In this document: positions 26,183 through 34,351 of the stretch, piece after piece | How the letters are laid out: each line of letters opens with the position of its first letter | Position numbering within the stretch: the stretch's first letter is position 1 | NCBI GenBank assembly: GCA_039933315.1 | Contig: JBDTOI010000006.1 | Location: 1-62,007 of the forward strand | DNA: 62,007 nucleotides | Reading direction: 5' to 3' | From: DASXRU01 sp039933315 | GTDB lineage: Bacteria > Acidobacteriota > Blastocatellia > Pyrinomonadales > Pyrinomonadaceae | The notes under the pieces: model-generated | The model's input: only the letters and a program-made list of their open reading frames with translations | Database searches by the model: none | What the model was told of the DNA's origin: nothing | Made by a program: the position numbers and the translations under genes

Positions 26183-27781
26183 ATGAATTCACACGTGATA
26201 TTGCTGACTGACGCGCACGAAGCGCCGGCGCTAGAATTAATCGAAGTGCTGCGCGACGCGGGCGTCGCCGTGCTGGTTGAGGGATTGCGCGAAGCGGAGC
26301 TTGAAGCTGCGCTCCCTAAGAAAAGCGAAGAACCGGCCCCCGAGGACGCTGCGATCCCGCAACCTCTGGCCGTCCTCTATGAAGTCTTTCCCGGTGCGGA
26401 TTTGACGGACCTGCACGCTGCGATTGAGCACGCGACGGCTACCTGGCCGGGCGCACCCACAGTCGCCTGCCGGCATCATGTCAGAGGGCCCGCCGGCCTG
26501 AATTTGCGTGTCTTTGACGGCGCCGCCCTGAAGCGCATCGGCTTCCGCGCCATAGCGGACAAGGCTGCACAGCTGCCTGCTTTGCTGCGCCAAATCGAAG
26601 AACGAGGTACGACCGGAGAGCTGCGCATGCCGCAGTCATTGAGTAACAACAACGAGGCCATTTCCTTCCCGCTTCCCGCCTCGCTTAAGTCAGCACAGTT
26701 GCGCGCTGCCTTCGAATTAGTATCTCAACTTCACTTTGCCAATGACCAACGGTCAGCGGCACAGGCCGTGCTCCTGGGTTTATCAAATCTGGTGAAGGCG
26801 GACCGCTGGGTCGTTTACTTACTTTCGGAATCAACTTCGGCTGAGGCAGTGACTCTCGAACCGCTGGTAGTCAGAGACCAAACCGGCAGCCGGCCCATGA
26901 GTGCCGAGGATGATTGGCGACAGGTCCTATTGGGTGAGCCGCTTCTGACCGCTGGCTCCGAATCAAAGGCGGCAAAAGATGCGGCCGTAAAATTGACCAT
27001 GGTCAAGAAGACGGAAGCGGGCCGGCGAATGCTGGCGCTGCCCCTCATCAGTGGCGAAAGAGTTATCGGCGTGTTGGAGGCGATGCGTGAAGGAAAGGAG
27101 CTGGGCACGTTCAAGAAGTCAGAAGCAATGTTGCTGGAAGCACTGGCGGTGCCAATCGGGTCAGCCCTGGCGAATTCCGCGCGAATTGCGGAAGCCGAGC
27201 GTTTGTCGCAAACCGACGATCTCACTAAACTCCACAACGCGCGCTACCTGCGCCAGTATCTGTCGAACGAGATCAGGCGAGCTCGACGGTACGGCTCGAA
27301 TGTCTCAGCTCTGTTTTTCGACCTGGATGACTTTAAACGCGTTAATGACGAACATGGACACCTGGTTGGATCGCACGTGCTGATGGAGATGGCGGCGGTA
27401 ATTCTCTCATCGGTCCGCGACACTGATTCTGTTGCTCGTTACGGGGGCGATGAATTCGTGGTCATTCTCCCCGAAACGCCTTTGGAACAGGCGGCTTTGG
27501 TAGCCGAGCGCATTCGCGCCACCATTGAGCGCCATGGATTCACCGGCGGCCGAAGGTTGCGTCTGGCCCTGACCGCCAGCTTCGGGGTCGCTGTTTTCCC
27601 GCATCATGCATCGTCGCCTCAACAGCTGATTGCCAACGCCGACTCAGCGATGTATGAAGCCAAAGCCGCCAGCAAGAACTGCGTCCGCTTCAGCACTGAA
27701 ACGCCGCGTGGCTCTCGCAAAGACTCATCCGAAATCCCCCCACAATTTCTCCGCATCGAAGACAAAAAGTCGATTTCCTGA
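26183..27781 (+). CDS. Diguanylate cyclase with GAF sensor and receiver-like N-terminus
   Basis: The product is 532 residues from ATG 26183, 10 bp after the FecR gene. The N-terminal 150 residues fold-resemble a response-regulator receiver (SHVILLTDAHEAPALELIEVLRDAG) but I see no convincing phospho-acceptor Asp. A GAF-type domain follows at about 185-345. The GGDEF domain (about 360-515) is complete: LTKLHNARYL, FFDLDDFKRVNDEHGH, and RYGGDEFVVILPE. An RxxD inhibitory site (RDTD) lies five residues before GGDEF, so product feedback is expected. It converts two GTP to cyclic-di-GMP. The neighbouring MshEN-containing ATPase is a possible effector. Confidence 0.92.
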   Translation: MNSHVILLTDAHEAPALELIEVLRDAGVAVLVEGLREAELEAALPKKSEEPAPEDAAIPQPLAVLYEVFPGADLTDLHAAIEHATATWPGAPTVACRHHVRGPAGLNLRVFDGAALKRIGFRAIADKAAQLPALLRQIEERGTTGELRMPQSLSNNNEAISFPLPASLKSAQLRAAFELVSQLHFANDQRSAAQAVLLGLSNLVKADRWVVYLLSESTSAEAVTLEPLVVRDQTGSRPMSAEDDWRQVLLGEPLLTAGSESKAAKDAAVKLTMVKKTEAGRRMLALPLISGERVIGVLEAMREGKELGTFKKSEAMLLEALAVPIGSALANSARIAEAERLSQTDDLTKLHNARYLRQYLSNEIRRARRYGSNVSALFFDLDDFKRVNDEHGHLVGSHVLMEMAAVILSSVRDTDSVARYGGDEFVVILPETPLEQAALVAERIRATIERHGFTGGRRLRLALTASFGVAVFPHHASSPQQLIANADSAMYEAKAASKNCVRFSTETPRGSRKDSSEIPPQFLRIEDKKSIS

Positions 27782-27965
27782 TAGCGCGCCACAAACAATG
27801 AGTGTATCTTGTTGGTTGGCTCTTGCTCGGTGAGTTGTCACGCACCACGGCGGCGGTCCTGCCCAGGTGCTTTGCTGCAAAGATCGTTTCAGCCCCTCGG
27901 TCACGTGATTGCAGTAACTCACCTCCCCAAGTCCATTCATTCTAAATAGTCCGGGAAAAATTCAG

Positions 27966-29015
27966 ATGGCTTTCAAATCCATTTTCAGTCTGTTTTCGAG
28001 CGACCTCGCAATTGACCTCGGCACTGCCAATACATTGGTTTATGCCAAAGGACGCGGCATCGTCGTCTCAGAACCTTCAATCGTAGCAATCAACAAAGTC
28101 ACAAACGCCGTAGAAGCTGTCGGCCGCGACGCCAAGGAGATGCTGGGGCGTACCCCGGGCAACATCGTAGCGATTCGGCCAATGAAAGACGGGGTGATCG
28201 CTAATTTTGAAGTGACTGAGAAGATGCTCCAGCATTTCATACGTAAGGCCCACAACGGCAAAACGTGGGTAAGCCCGCGCGTCGTAATCGGCATCCCTTC
28301 GGAGATCACCCAGGTCGAGCGCCGGGCGGTCGAAGATTCGGCTTATCGTGCCAAAGCCTCGGAAGTCTATCTCGTGGAAGAAGCAATGGCAGCGGCCATT
28401 GGTGCGGGACTGCCCATCACCGAGCCGCACGGTAACATGGTGGTGGACATCGGTGGCGGCACAACCGACATCGCGGTGATCAGCTTGAGCGGAATCGTTT
28501 ACTCGCGTTCGGTGCGCGTCGCCGGAAACGAAATGGACGAAGCGATCACCCAGTACATCAAACGAAAATACAATCTGTTGATCGGTGAACGCACCGCGGA
28601 AGCAATCAAGATCGAATTGGGCTCGGCGTTTCCTTTGGATGAAGCGCTCTCCTTCGAAGTACGCGGCCGTAACTTGATCGAAGGGATTCCCAAGACCATC
28701 ACCATGACCGATGAAGAAGTGCGCGAAGCACTCGCTGACTCAGTCTCTACCATCATTAATGCAGTCCGCATTGCCCTGGAGCGCACACCTCCAGAGTTAT
28801 CAGCTGACATTGTCGAGCGGGGCATTGTTTTGACTGGCGGTGGCGCCCTTTTGAAGAACCTCGACCGGCGCCTCTCCATCGAGACCGGTTTGCCCGTTTC
28901 AGTCGCCGACGATCCGCTGGCGTCCGTAGTCCTGGGTACTGGCAAAATGCTTTCCGACTTCAACCTGCTGAAGCGGGTGAAATGGGACAACAGCCTAACC
29001 CACGGGGGATCGTAG
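27966..29015 (+). CDS. mreB: Rod-shape-determining actin homologue MreB
   Basis: The product is 349 residues, the usual MreB length. Signatures include SSDLAIDLGTANTLVYAKGRGIV (phosphate 1), VVDIGGGTTDIAVIS (phosphate 2) and GIVLTGGGALLKNLDRRL (adenosine motif). It polymerises under the inner membrane and directs lateral wall synthesis with MreC, MreD, PBP2 and RodA, all of which follow in order. The first codons (MAFKSIFSLFSSD) supply a short amphipathic N-terminus for membrane contact. The 184 bp upstream should hold the operon promoter, which I could not identify. Confidence 0.98.
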   Translation: MAFKSIFSLFSSDLAIDLGTANTLVYAKGRGIVVSEPSIVAINKVTNAVEAVGRDAKEMLGRTPGNIVAIRPMKDGVIANFEVTEKMLQHFIRKAHNGKTWVSPRVVIGIPSEITQVERRAVEDSAYRAKASEVYLVEEAMAAAIGAGLPITEPHGNMVVDIGGGTTDIAVISLSGIVYSRSVRVAGNEMDEAITQYIKRKYNLLIGERTAEAIKIELGSAFPLDEALSFEVRGRNLIEGIPKTITMTDEEVREALADSVSTIINAVRIALERTPPELSADIVERGIVLTGGGALLKNLDRRLSIETGLPVSVADDPLASVVLGTGKMLSDFNLLKRVKWDNSLTHGGS

Positions 29016-29102
29016 AGAGAATCCAACTCTGCATCTTTTCGGATGGACACAGCTGGAACCTGCTGAGATTGCATGAAAGTTTGGCAACGGGAAATGTAAT
29101 TC

Positions 29103-29996
29103 GTGGCCACGATTCGCACGCAAAAAGAGATTCGCCAACGGGCGCCCTGGTGGTTAGCGGGGCTTCTGTTTGCGAATTTTGCTTTGATGTCATACGACGC
29201 CCGCCAGGATTCGACCAAGCAACGAATGATTCGGGTCTGGGCGCAGGCGATCGCCTATCCCGTACAACGCGTGACGTCCGGTGCCGGCGGGGCTGGAGTC
29301 GGGTTCTTTCAACGCCTCGGCAGCTTGCGAGGTGCGGCAATCGAGAATGAGCAACTGAAGAACCGTCTGGCACAAAAGGAGACGGAGCTAAAGGACTCTC
29401 ATACCAACGCCGTTGAGAACGAACGGTTGCGTAGTCTCCTCAATCTCCGAGAAAAGAGTACCTACGGCACTATAGTCTCGACCGTTATTGCCCGAGACCC
29501 ATCACTCTGGTTCGATACCGTCACCATCGATCGCGGCCGATCCGCCGGGGTTGAAAACAATATGCCGGTGATCAACTCCGGTGGCATCGTCGGTAGAGTG
29601 GTATCGACCAGTCTGTGGAGCGCACAGGTGATGCTGATTACGAATGAAAAATCGGGGGCCGGAGCCGTCGTGGGCCAACTGGGCCAATCGAGCGCGCTGG
29701 GCTCGGTAAAGGGATTAGGCGAGAGGGGCTTGCTGGAGATGCGCTACGTCTCAGGGCTCGAGAACGTTGCCAACGGCGACTATGTTACTACCACCGGCCA
29801 GGACGGAGTGTTTCCGGCGGGCTACAACATAGGCGACGTGGTGGAAGTGAAACCAGGTTCGGCGACGCAGGCCCATGTGATTTACCTTCGGCCCGCAGCT
29901 CGTATGGATCAACTGAAGGAGGTCGTGGTGCTTCGGTATCAACCGGCTGGGCGCGGCGCCTCCGATCAGGCATTGCCGAATGCGGAAAAAAAGTAG
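29103..29996 (+). CDS. mreC: Rod-shape-determining protein MreC
   Basis: The product is 297 residues, starting at GTG 29103 because the ATG codons just upstream are followed by in-frame stops. One N-terminal membrane helix (about 16-30, WWLAGLLFANFALMS) precedes a coiled coil (about 75-110; NEQLKNRLAQKETELKDSHTNAVENERLRSLL). The beta domains follow with the family phrases TVIARDPSLWFDTVTIDRG, MPVINSGGIVGRV and YVTTTGQDGVFPAGYNIGDV. It is a periplasmic scaffold that activates PBP2. The gene is 87 bp after mreB. Confidence 0.96.
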   Translation: MATIRTQKEIRQRAPWWLAGLLFANFALMSYDARQDSTKQRMIRVWAQAIAYPVQRVTSGAGGAGVGFFQRLGSLRGAAIENEQLKNRLAQKETELKDSHTNAVENERLRSLLNLREKSTYGTIVSTVIARDPSLWFDTVTIDRGRSAGVENNMPVINSGGIVGRVVSTSLWSAQVMLITNEKSGAGAVVGQLGQSSALGSVKGLGERGLLEMRYVSGLENVANGDYVTTTGQDGVFPAGYNIGDVVEVKPGSATQAHVIYLRPAARMDQLKEVVVLRYQPAGRGASDQALPNAEKK

Positions 29997-29997
29997 A

Positions 29998-30127
29998 GCA
30001 GCAAGCAATTAGGAATAGGAGTCAGTACCAACAGATAATGGTAAGCAATAAAAGAGGATGGTCCGCTGCTTAGTGCTTATTGCCTTATTATTCTTTTCTG
30101 CTCGCTGCGTCCTACTCACCACTGACT
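29998..30127. repeat. Degenerate heptad-repeat region between mreC and mreD
   Basis: The 140-bp gap begins right after the mreC stop with 7-bp units GCAGCAA, GCAATTA, GGAATAG, GAGTCAG (29998-30025). On the other side of a spacer is GCTGCTT, AGTGCTT, ATTGCCT, TATTATT and further units (30065-30127) in the opposite orientation. The period of 7 is visible but the units are more diverged than at the other loci. The gap is out of character for an mre operon, where genes are usually tight. Confidence 0.55.
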
Positions 30128-30136
30128 GTAGTTGAA

Positions 30137-30676
30137 ATGCGTCAACTGAAAATAGCGGGGGTGCTGGCCCTTGCCATCGCTTTGCAGTCGGTGTTCGCTC
30201 GCTGGCCACCGCTTGCTTACGTAGATCTCCCCCTCATCGTCGTAGTTTATTTCGCCCTGCAGCGCGATGTATTACAGGCGCTGGTGGTTGCTGCGGCAGC
30301 CGGGCTGGCCATGGACGCGTTAGGCGGCGGCTTGTTGGGCGCCGGCGGATTTTCCAAGACGCTCACGGCTTACATGGTTTACATAGCCGCCGCCCGCGTG
30401 ATGCTCGACACCACGCTTCTGCGAATCCCGGTGCTGGCGGCTGCTACTACGATCGATGCTTCAGTGTTTGTAGGCTTGCATCGTCTCCTGGGCCAATCGC
30501 TGGCGATGCCCTTTGTGCAGGCCCTCTTGTACAAGTTAGTGGCTACGACTGTGGCGGGTACGGTTTTGCTTTACCTGTTTGAAATATTCTTCAGTGAACG
30601 GGCGCGCCAGCGACGCCAGTTTGCTGGCAGACGCCGCGTGGCCAGACGCGGACCGAGTCTATTAAAAAGACGATGA
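30137..30676 (+). CDS. mreD: Rod-shape-determining protein MreD
   Basis: The product is 179 residues from ATG 30137 (MRQLKIAGVLALAIALQSVFA). Five or so membrane helices are visible, with the MreD-like stretch YVDLPLIVVVYFALQRD, AGLAMDALGGGLLGAGGFSKTLTAYMVY, and a final helix KLVATTVAGTVLLYLFEIFF. The C-terminal tail is strongly basic (RARQRRQFAGRRRVARRG). It stabilises the MreBCD-PBP2-RodA elongasome in the inner membrane. The stop codon overlaps the start of mrdA (ATGA), so the two are translationally coupled. The upstream repeat-rich gap is not translated from this start. Confidence 0.9.
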   Translation: MRQLKIAGVLALAIALQSVFARWPPLAYVDLPLIVVVYFALQRDVLQALVVAAAAGLAMDALGGGLLGAGGFSKTLTAYMVYIAAARVMLDTTLLRIPVLAAATTIDASVFVGLHRLLGQSLAMPFVQALLYKLVATTVAGTVLLYLFEIFFSERARQRRQFAGRRRVARRGPSLLKRR

Positions 30677-32577
30677 AATTCGCAGACCATTCACAGAATC
30701 TACGCGTGCGGTTGCGCATGATCCAGGCCCTGGTGGTACTGATGCTTTCCCTGCTGGCTGTCAGGCTCTATGTTCTGCAGATTATTAATGGCCAGCGTTA
30801 CGCGGAAATCGCTGAGAACCAGCGGGTGCGACTCCTCTCCATCACCGCTCCGCGGGGGGCTATCTTCGACCGCAATGGCCGCCAGCTGGTGGATTCCCGT
30901 CCGATCTATAGCGTGATCCTTTCGCGTGAAGACATGAAAGGCAAGGATCTGAATCAGCTGGTGAAGCCCCTTTCTGAGGCGCTGGTTATCGACTGGGATA
31001 TCCTGCGCGAACGCTTCGAGCAGATCAAATCCCAACCTGCATTCGAATACATTACGATCAAGGAAGGTGCCACCCTGGACGATATCGCCTGGGTTGATGC
31101 CCACCAGCTTGAGTTTCCGGAGTTGCGCGTTGAACCACAACCGCAGCGGCGTTATCCGGAGAATGGCATGCTGGCCCATGTGCTCGGTTATGTCGGAGAG
31201 ATTAGCCCCACGCAATTGGAACAGCCGCAATATAAGGGCAAGGGTTTCAAGCCGGGGGACATTATCGGGCAGGACGGGCTGGAGAAAACTTACGATGAAT
31301 TTCTGCGCGGTAGGGACGGTTACCGCAAAGTCATCGTCGATAGTGGCGGCCACATTCAACGAGAAGTGGAGCGGGTTGAGCCGCAACCGGGACAGGACAT
31401 CGTCACCACCATCGATATCGATTTACAGGAGGCCGCCGAAGATCAGTTGCGCAAATCTCCGCACGGGCGCGGCGTCATTATCGCTATGGATCCCAATAAC
31501 GGCGAAGTACTGGCGCTGGCCTCCTATCCAACTTTTGATCCAAATCTCTTTTCGCAAAGACTGGGAAGCAAAGAGGGACGCGTGGAGTACCGTGCGCTGT
31601 TGGAAGATCCGAAAAAACCACTGCTAAATCGCGCCATTCAGGGTCGGTTCCCTCCCGGCTCGACCTGGAAGCCCCTCATGGCGACTGCCGGGTTACAACA
31701 AGGCGCCATTTCCATCGAACACTCAAATCTGGTTTGCGGCGGCGGTATAACCATAGGCAATAAGTTCACTCGCTGCATGGGTGGCAATCATGGTTCGCCT
31801 GATGTGCATTTCGCCATCATGAAATCCTGCGACGGTTACTTCTACCGGCTGGGCCTGAAGATGAAACTTGAAGGCATCCAGCAAATGGTAGAACTGTTCG
31901 ACCTCAATAAGCGCACCGGCATCGACCTCCCGCATGAGGTCATAAGCACCACCCCGTCGCGCGAGCTGAAAGCGAAGTTGTATCCCACTGATCCCGAGTG
32001 GAAAGACATTGATACAGTCTATTCTTCTTTTGGCCAGGGCCAGGATGTGCTAACTCCCATTGCCTTATTGCGGGCACACTCGGGAATAAGTACCGGCGGC
32101 AAATTGTATGTGCCGCACGTCCTGAAAGACATCCGGGCCATCGGTGCGGTCGGTGATCCAAGCAGCTCAGATTACCGGCCGGCGCGGCCTGCCCGGGCTT
32201 TCGATCATCCCGAGCCGAAGATTCTTTCGATCGCTAAAGATCAAAACGAACTCGTCGTCAAAGGAATGTGGTCGGTGGTAAACGGAGCCGGAACCGGTAC
32301 AGGGATCCGGATGGCCAATTTTGAAATTGCGGGGAAGACGGGCACGGCGCAAGTAGTCAGCCTGGGGAAGGATGTTGGCGTCAACAAGGATCATTCATGG
32401 TTCGTCTCGTACGCTCCCGCATTCAAACCCGAGATCTCCTGCGTCGCGTTAATTGAAAATGCGGGGCTGGGATCACAATACGGCGCGCCTGCCGTGCGCG
32501 CAGTTTATGACGTCTATTATAGAAAGACCCGGCCTGAGCAATCCCCGCCCACCCAGATCGCCATGAGAGTGCGATAG
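30673..32577 (+). CDS. mrdA: Penicillin-binding protein 2, elongation transpeptidase
   Basis: The product is 634 residues. An N-terminal membrane helix (about 15-38) anchors a periplasmic dimerisation region (RGAIFDRNGRQLVDSRPIYSV, MLAHVLGYVGEI, GDIIGQDGLEKTYDEFLRG). The transpeptidase domain has the three catalytic motifs: S330-T-W-K333 (PPGSTWKP), SCD (KSCDGYFYRLG, in the SxN position) and KTG (AGKTGTAQ). It cross-links peptidoglycan during cylindrical growth with RodA as glycosyltransferase partner, encoded 41 bp later. Confidence 0.97.
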   Translation: MKFADHSQNLRVRLRMIQALVVLMLSLLAVRLYVLQIINGQRYAEIAENQRVRLLSITAPRGAIFDRNGRQLVDSRPIYSVILSREDMKGKDLNQLVKPLSEALVIDWDILRERFEQIKSQPAFEYITIKEGATLDDIAWVDAHQLEFPELRVEPQPQRRYPENGMLAHVLGYVGEISPTQLEQPQYKGKGFKPGDIIGQDGLEKTYDEFLRGRDGYRKVIVDSGGHIQREVERVEPQPGQDIVTTIDIDLQEAAEDQLRKSPHGRGVIIAMDPNNGEVLALASYPTFDPNLFSQRLGSKEGRVEYRALLEDPKKPLLNRAIQGRFPPGSTWKPLMATAGLQQGAISIEHSNLVCGGGITIGNKFTRCMGGNHGSPDVHFAIMKSCDGYFYRLGLKMKLEGIQQMVELFDLNKRTGIDLPHEVISTTPSRELKAKLYPTDPEWKDIDTVYSSFGQGQDVLTPIALLRAHSGISTGGKLYVPHVLKDIRAIGAVGDPSSSDYRPARPARAFDHPEPKILSIAKDQNELVVKGMWSVVNGAGTGTGIRMANFEIAGKTGTAQVVSLGKDVGVNKDHSWFVSYAPAFKPEISCVALIENAGLGSQYGAPAVRAVYDVYYRKTRPEQSPPTQIAMRVR

Positions 32578-32618
32578 AGACGCAAACACGACGGACTCAG
32601 ATCCCGCTTCATTGAACT

Positions 32619-33740
32619 ATGTCTGCCATCCTCGAACATCGCAGTTTCCGAGATTTTGATTGGCTGCTGGCCGCGCTGGCCACTGCTATCGTTTGCTTCG
32701 GTGCCTGGGAGATCCATAACGCACAGCCTACCGAAGCATACTGGCAAAAGCAGCTAATGGGCCTCGGCGTTGCCCTCGTGGCTATGCTGGCTATTGCCTT
32801 CACCGACTATCGCAAATTGGTGGCGTGGGCCCCCGCGTTCTATGTCTTTGGTTTACTCTTGCTGGTTATCGTGCTGATTCCTGGGATTGGCGTGCGAGTT
32901 CACGGACAGCAATGCTGGATTAAGCTTCCAATTCTGGGGCAGTTTCAACCGTCAGAGTTTGTGAAGATTCCCGTGGTGTTAATGCTGGCAAAGTATTTCG
33001 GCAAGCATCGCCAGGGCGCATTGTCCTGGAAGGAAGTCATCATCGGCCTCGGCATTCTGGCTTTGCCCATGGGGCTCATAATGCTGGAGCCTGATATGGG
33101 GCAGTGTCTGACTTATCTGCCGCTGCTGGCGATCGTGTTATTCCTCTCTTCAATTCGCATGTGGATAGTGGTTGCCGTACTGGTGTTCTCAGTGGTTGCG
33201 GCCCCGGCCAGTTATGCAATTGGTGTCAAGACGGGATTGCTGCATGGATACAAACTTGAGCGGGTGAACGTCATTCTTGATCCGGAAAAGGCGGATAAGC
33301 GTGGCTTCGGTTATCACACCTGGCAAAGCATTGTTACCGTCGGAGAAGGTGGTCTGACGGGTACGAGGGCATCGTCAGAATACTCGCAAAGCCGTCTTAA
33401 GTTTTTGCCGGAGCCGCATACCGACTTTATCTTTTCCGTCGCGGCGGAGACCACCGGGTTCCTTGGCTGCATTCTGCTGCTTGCGGCTTATGCAATGCTG
33501 CTTTTGCGCCTGGTCACGGACGCCCGGCGTTCTCGGGACCGCACCGGCATGCTGGTGATCATGGCCATTGTGGGGGGACTTATCTTTCAGATTTTCATTA
33601 ACGTTGGCATGGCGCTGGGACTCTTACCTGTGATCGGCGTGCCACTCCCTCTCATGAGCGCCGGTCTGTCTTCCGTGCTCGCCACTTTCATTGCTATCGG
33701 TTTTGCCATCAGCGTGCAACTGCGCCGATTCGTGAACTGA
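32619..33740 (+). CDS. rodA: Peptidoglycan glycosyltransferase RodA (SEDS family)
   Basis: The product is 373 residues with about ten membrane helices. Family stretches are HNAQPTEAYWQKQLMGLGVAL, GVRVHGQQCWIKLPILGQFQPSEFVKIPVVLMLAKY, LEPDMGQCLTYLPLL, FLPEPHTDFIFSVAAETTGF and LPLMSAGLSSVLATFIAIG. The conserved PSE and EPD segments are intact, including the Asp needed for glycan polymerisation. It closes the mreBCD-mrdA-rodA run and acts with PBP2. Confidence 0.97.
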   Translation: MSAILEHRSFRDFDWLLAALATAIVCFGAWEIHNAQPTEAYWQKQLMGLGVALVAMLAIAFTDYRKLVAWAPAFYVFGLLLLVIVLIPGIGVRVHGQQCWIKLPILGQFQPSEFVKIPVVLMLAKYFGKHRQGALSWKEVIIGLGILALPMGLIMLEPDMGQCLTYLPLLAIVLFLSSIRMWIVVAVLVFSVVAAPASYAIGVKTGLLHGYKLERVNVILDPEKADKRGFGYHTWQSIVTVGEGGLTGTRASSEYSQSRLKFLPEPHTDFIFSVAAETTGFLGCILLLAAYAMLLLRLVTDARRSRDRTGMLVIMAIVGGLIFQIFINVGMALGLLPVIGVPLPLMSAGLSSVLATFIAIGFAISVQLRRFVN

Positions 33741-33814
33741 TCACTGACAGCTCTGTGCGCCAAGTCTTTGACGACTTCGCATTCCCTTACATTTCGAACA
33801 TTCTTTCAACTACC

Positions 33815-34234
33815 ATGACTAGCCTTTATATTCTTCTCTTAATTCTATTTTCAGCCTCAGTAGTTTGCCCCCAGGAACAGAGCACCCATCCAATCGACAA
33901 GGCCCTTGATGCCTGCATTGAAAAGGACGGCTCCACTGCCGGTATGATCCGTTGCACCGACAAAGCGTATTTGGCCTGGGACCGCCAGTTGAATAAGAAC
34001 TACGCCGATTTAATGCGCCGCTCGAAGGCCGGACAAGAAGCCGCGTTGAAGGCCGCCCAGTTACAATGGCTAAAGTACCGCGACTCAGAGTTCAAACTGA
34101 TCGACTCCGTCTATGACGCGCTCCAGGGAACCATGTACCTCCCTATGCGAATCTCTGAACGTTTAGAAATAGTTAAGAAAAGGGCGCTCAGCCTGAGAGG
34201 GTACTTCGAGCTTTTGGAAGAGGGGTCGCCCTGA
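33815..34234 (+). CDS. Exported LprI-like (DUF1311) protein
   Basis: The product is 139 residues from ATG 33815, which opens on a signal peptide (MTSLYILLLILFSASVVCPQ). The rest matches the lysozyme-inhibitor LprI N-terminal family: a pattern of two cysteines (DACIEK, MIRCTDKAYLAWDRQLNKNYADLM) followed by AQLQWLKYRDSEFKLIDSVY. In that family the four-helix fold is stabilised by the disulphide. Such proteins are periplasmic and a few inhibit lysozyme, but the function of most is unknown. It follows rodA by 74 bp, so a link to the cell wall is possible. Confidence 0.82.
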   Translation: MTSLYILLLILFSASVVCPQEQSTHPIDKALDACIEKDGSTAGMIRCTDKAYLAWDRQLNKNYADLMRRSKAGQEAALKAAQLQWLKYRDSEFKLIDSVYDALQGTMYLPMRISERLEIVKKRALSLRGYFELLEEGSP

Positions 34235-34351
34235 ACACTTCGGAGTTAAATGCGAAACGGCAACTGGATCCATGCCGTCCGCTCCCGCCGATCGGTGGAT
34301 GCGTCTTCTCTGTTGCAGTCTGCGCTGGTTAGGAGTTAAATACGCCCACTC

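Noticed and set aside
27782..27965. tRNA or small RNA gene upstream of mreB
   Set aside because: No cloverleaf, T-loop or clear promoter/terminator pair could be traced.
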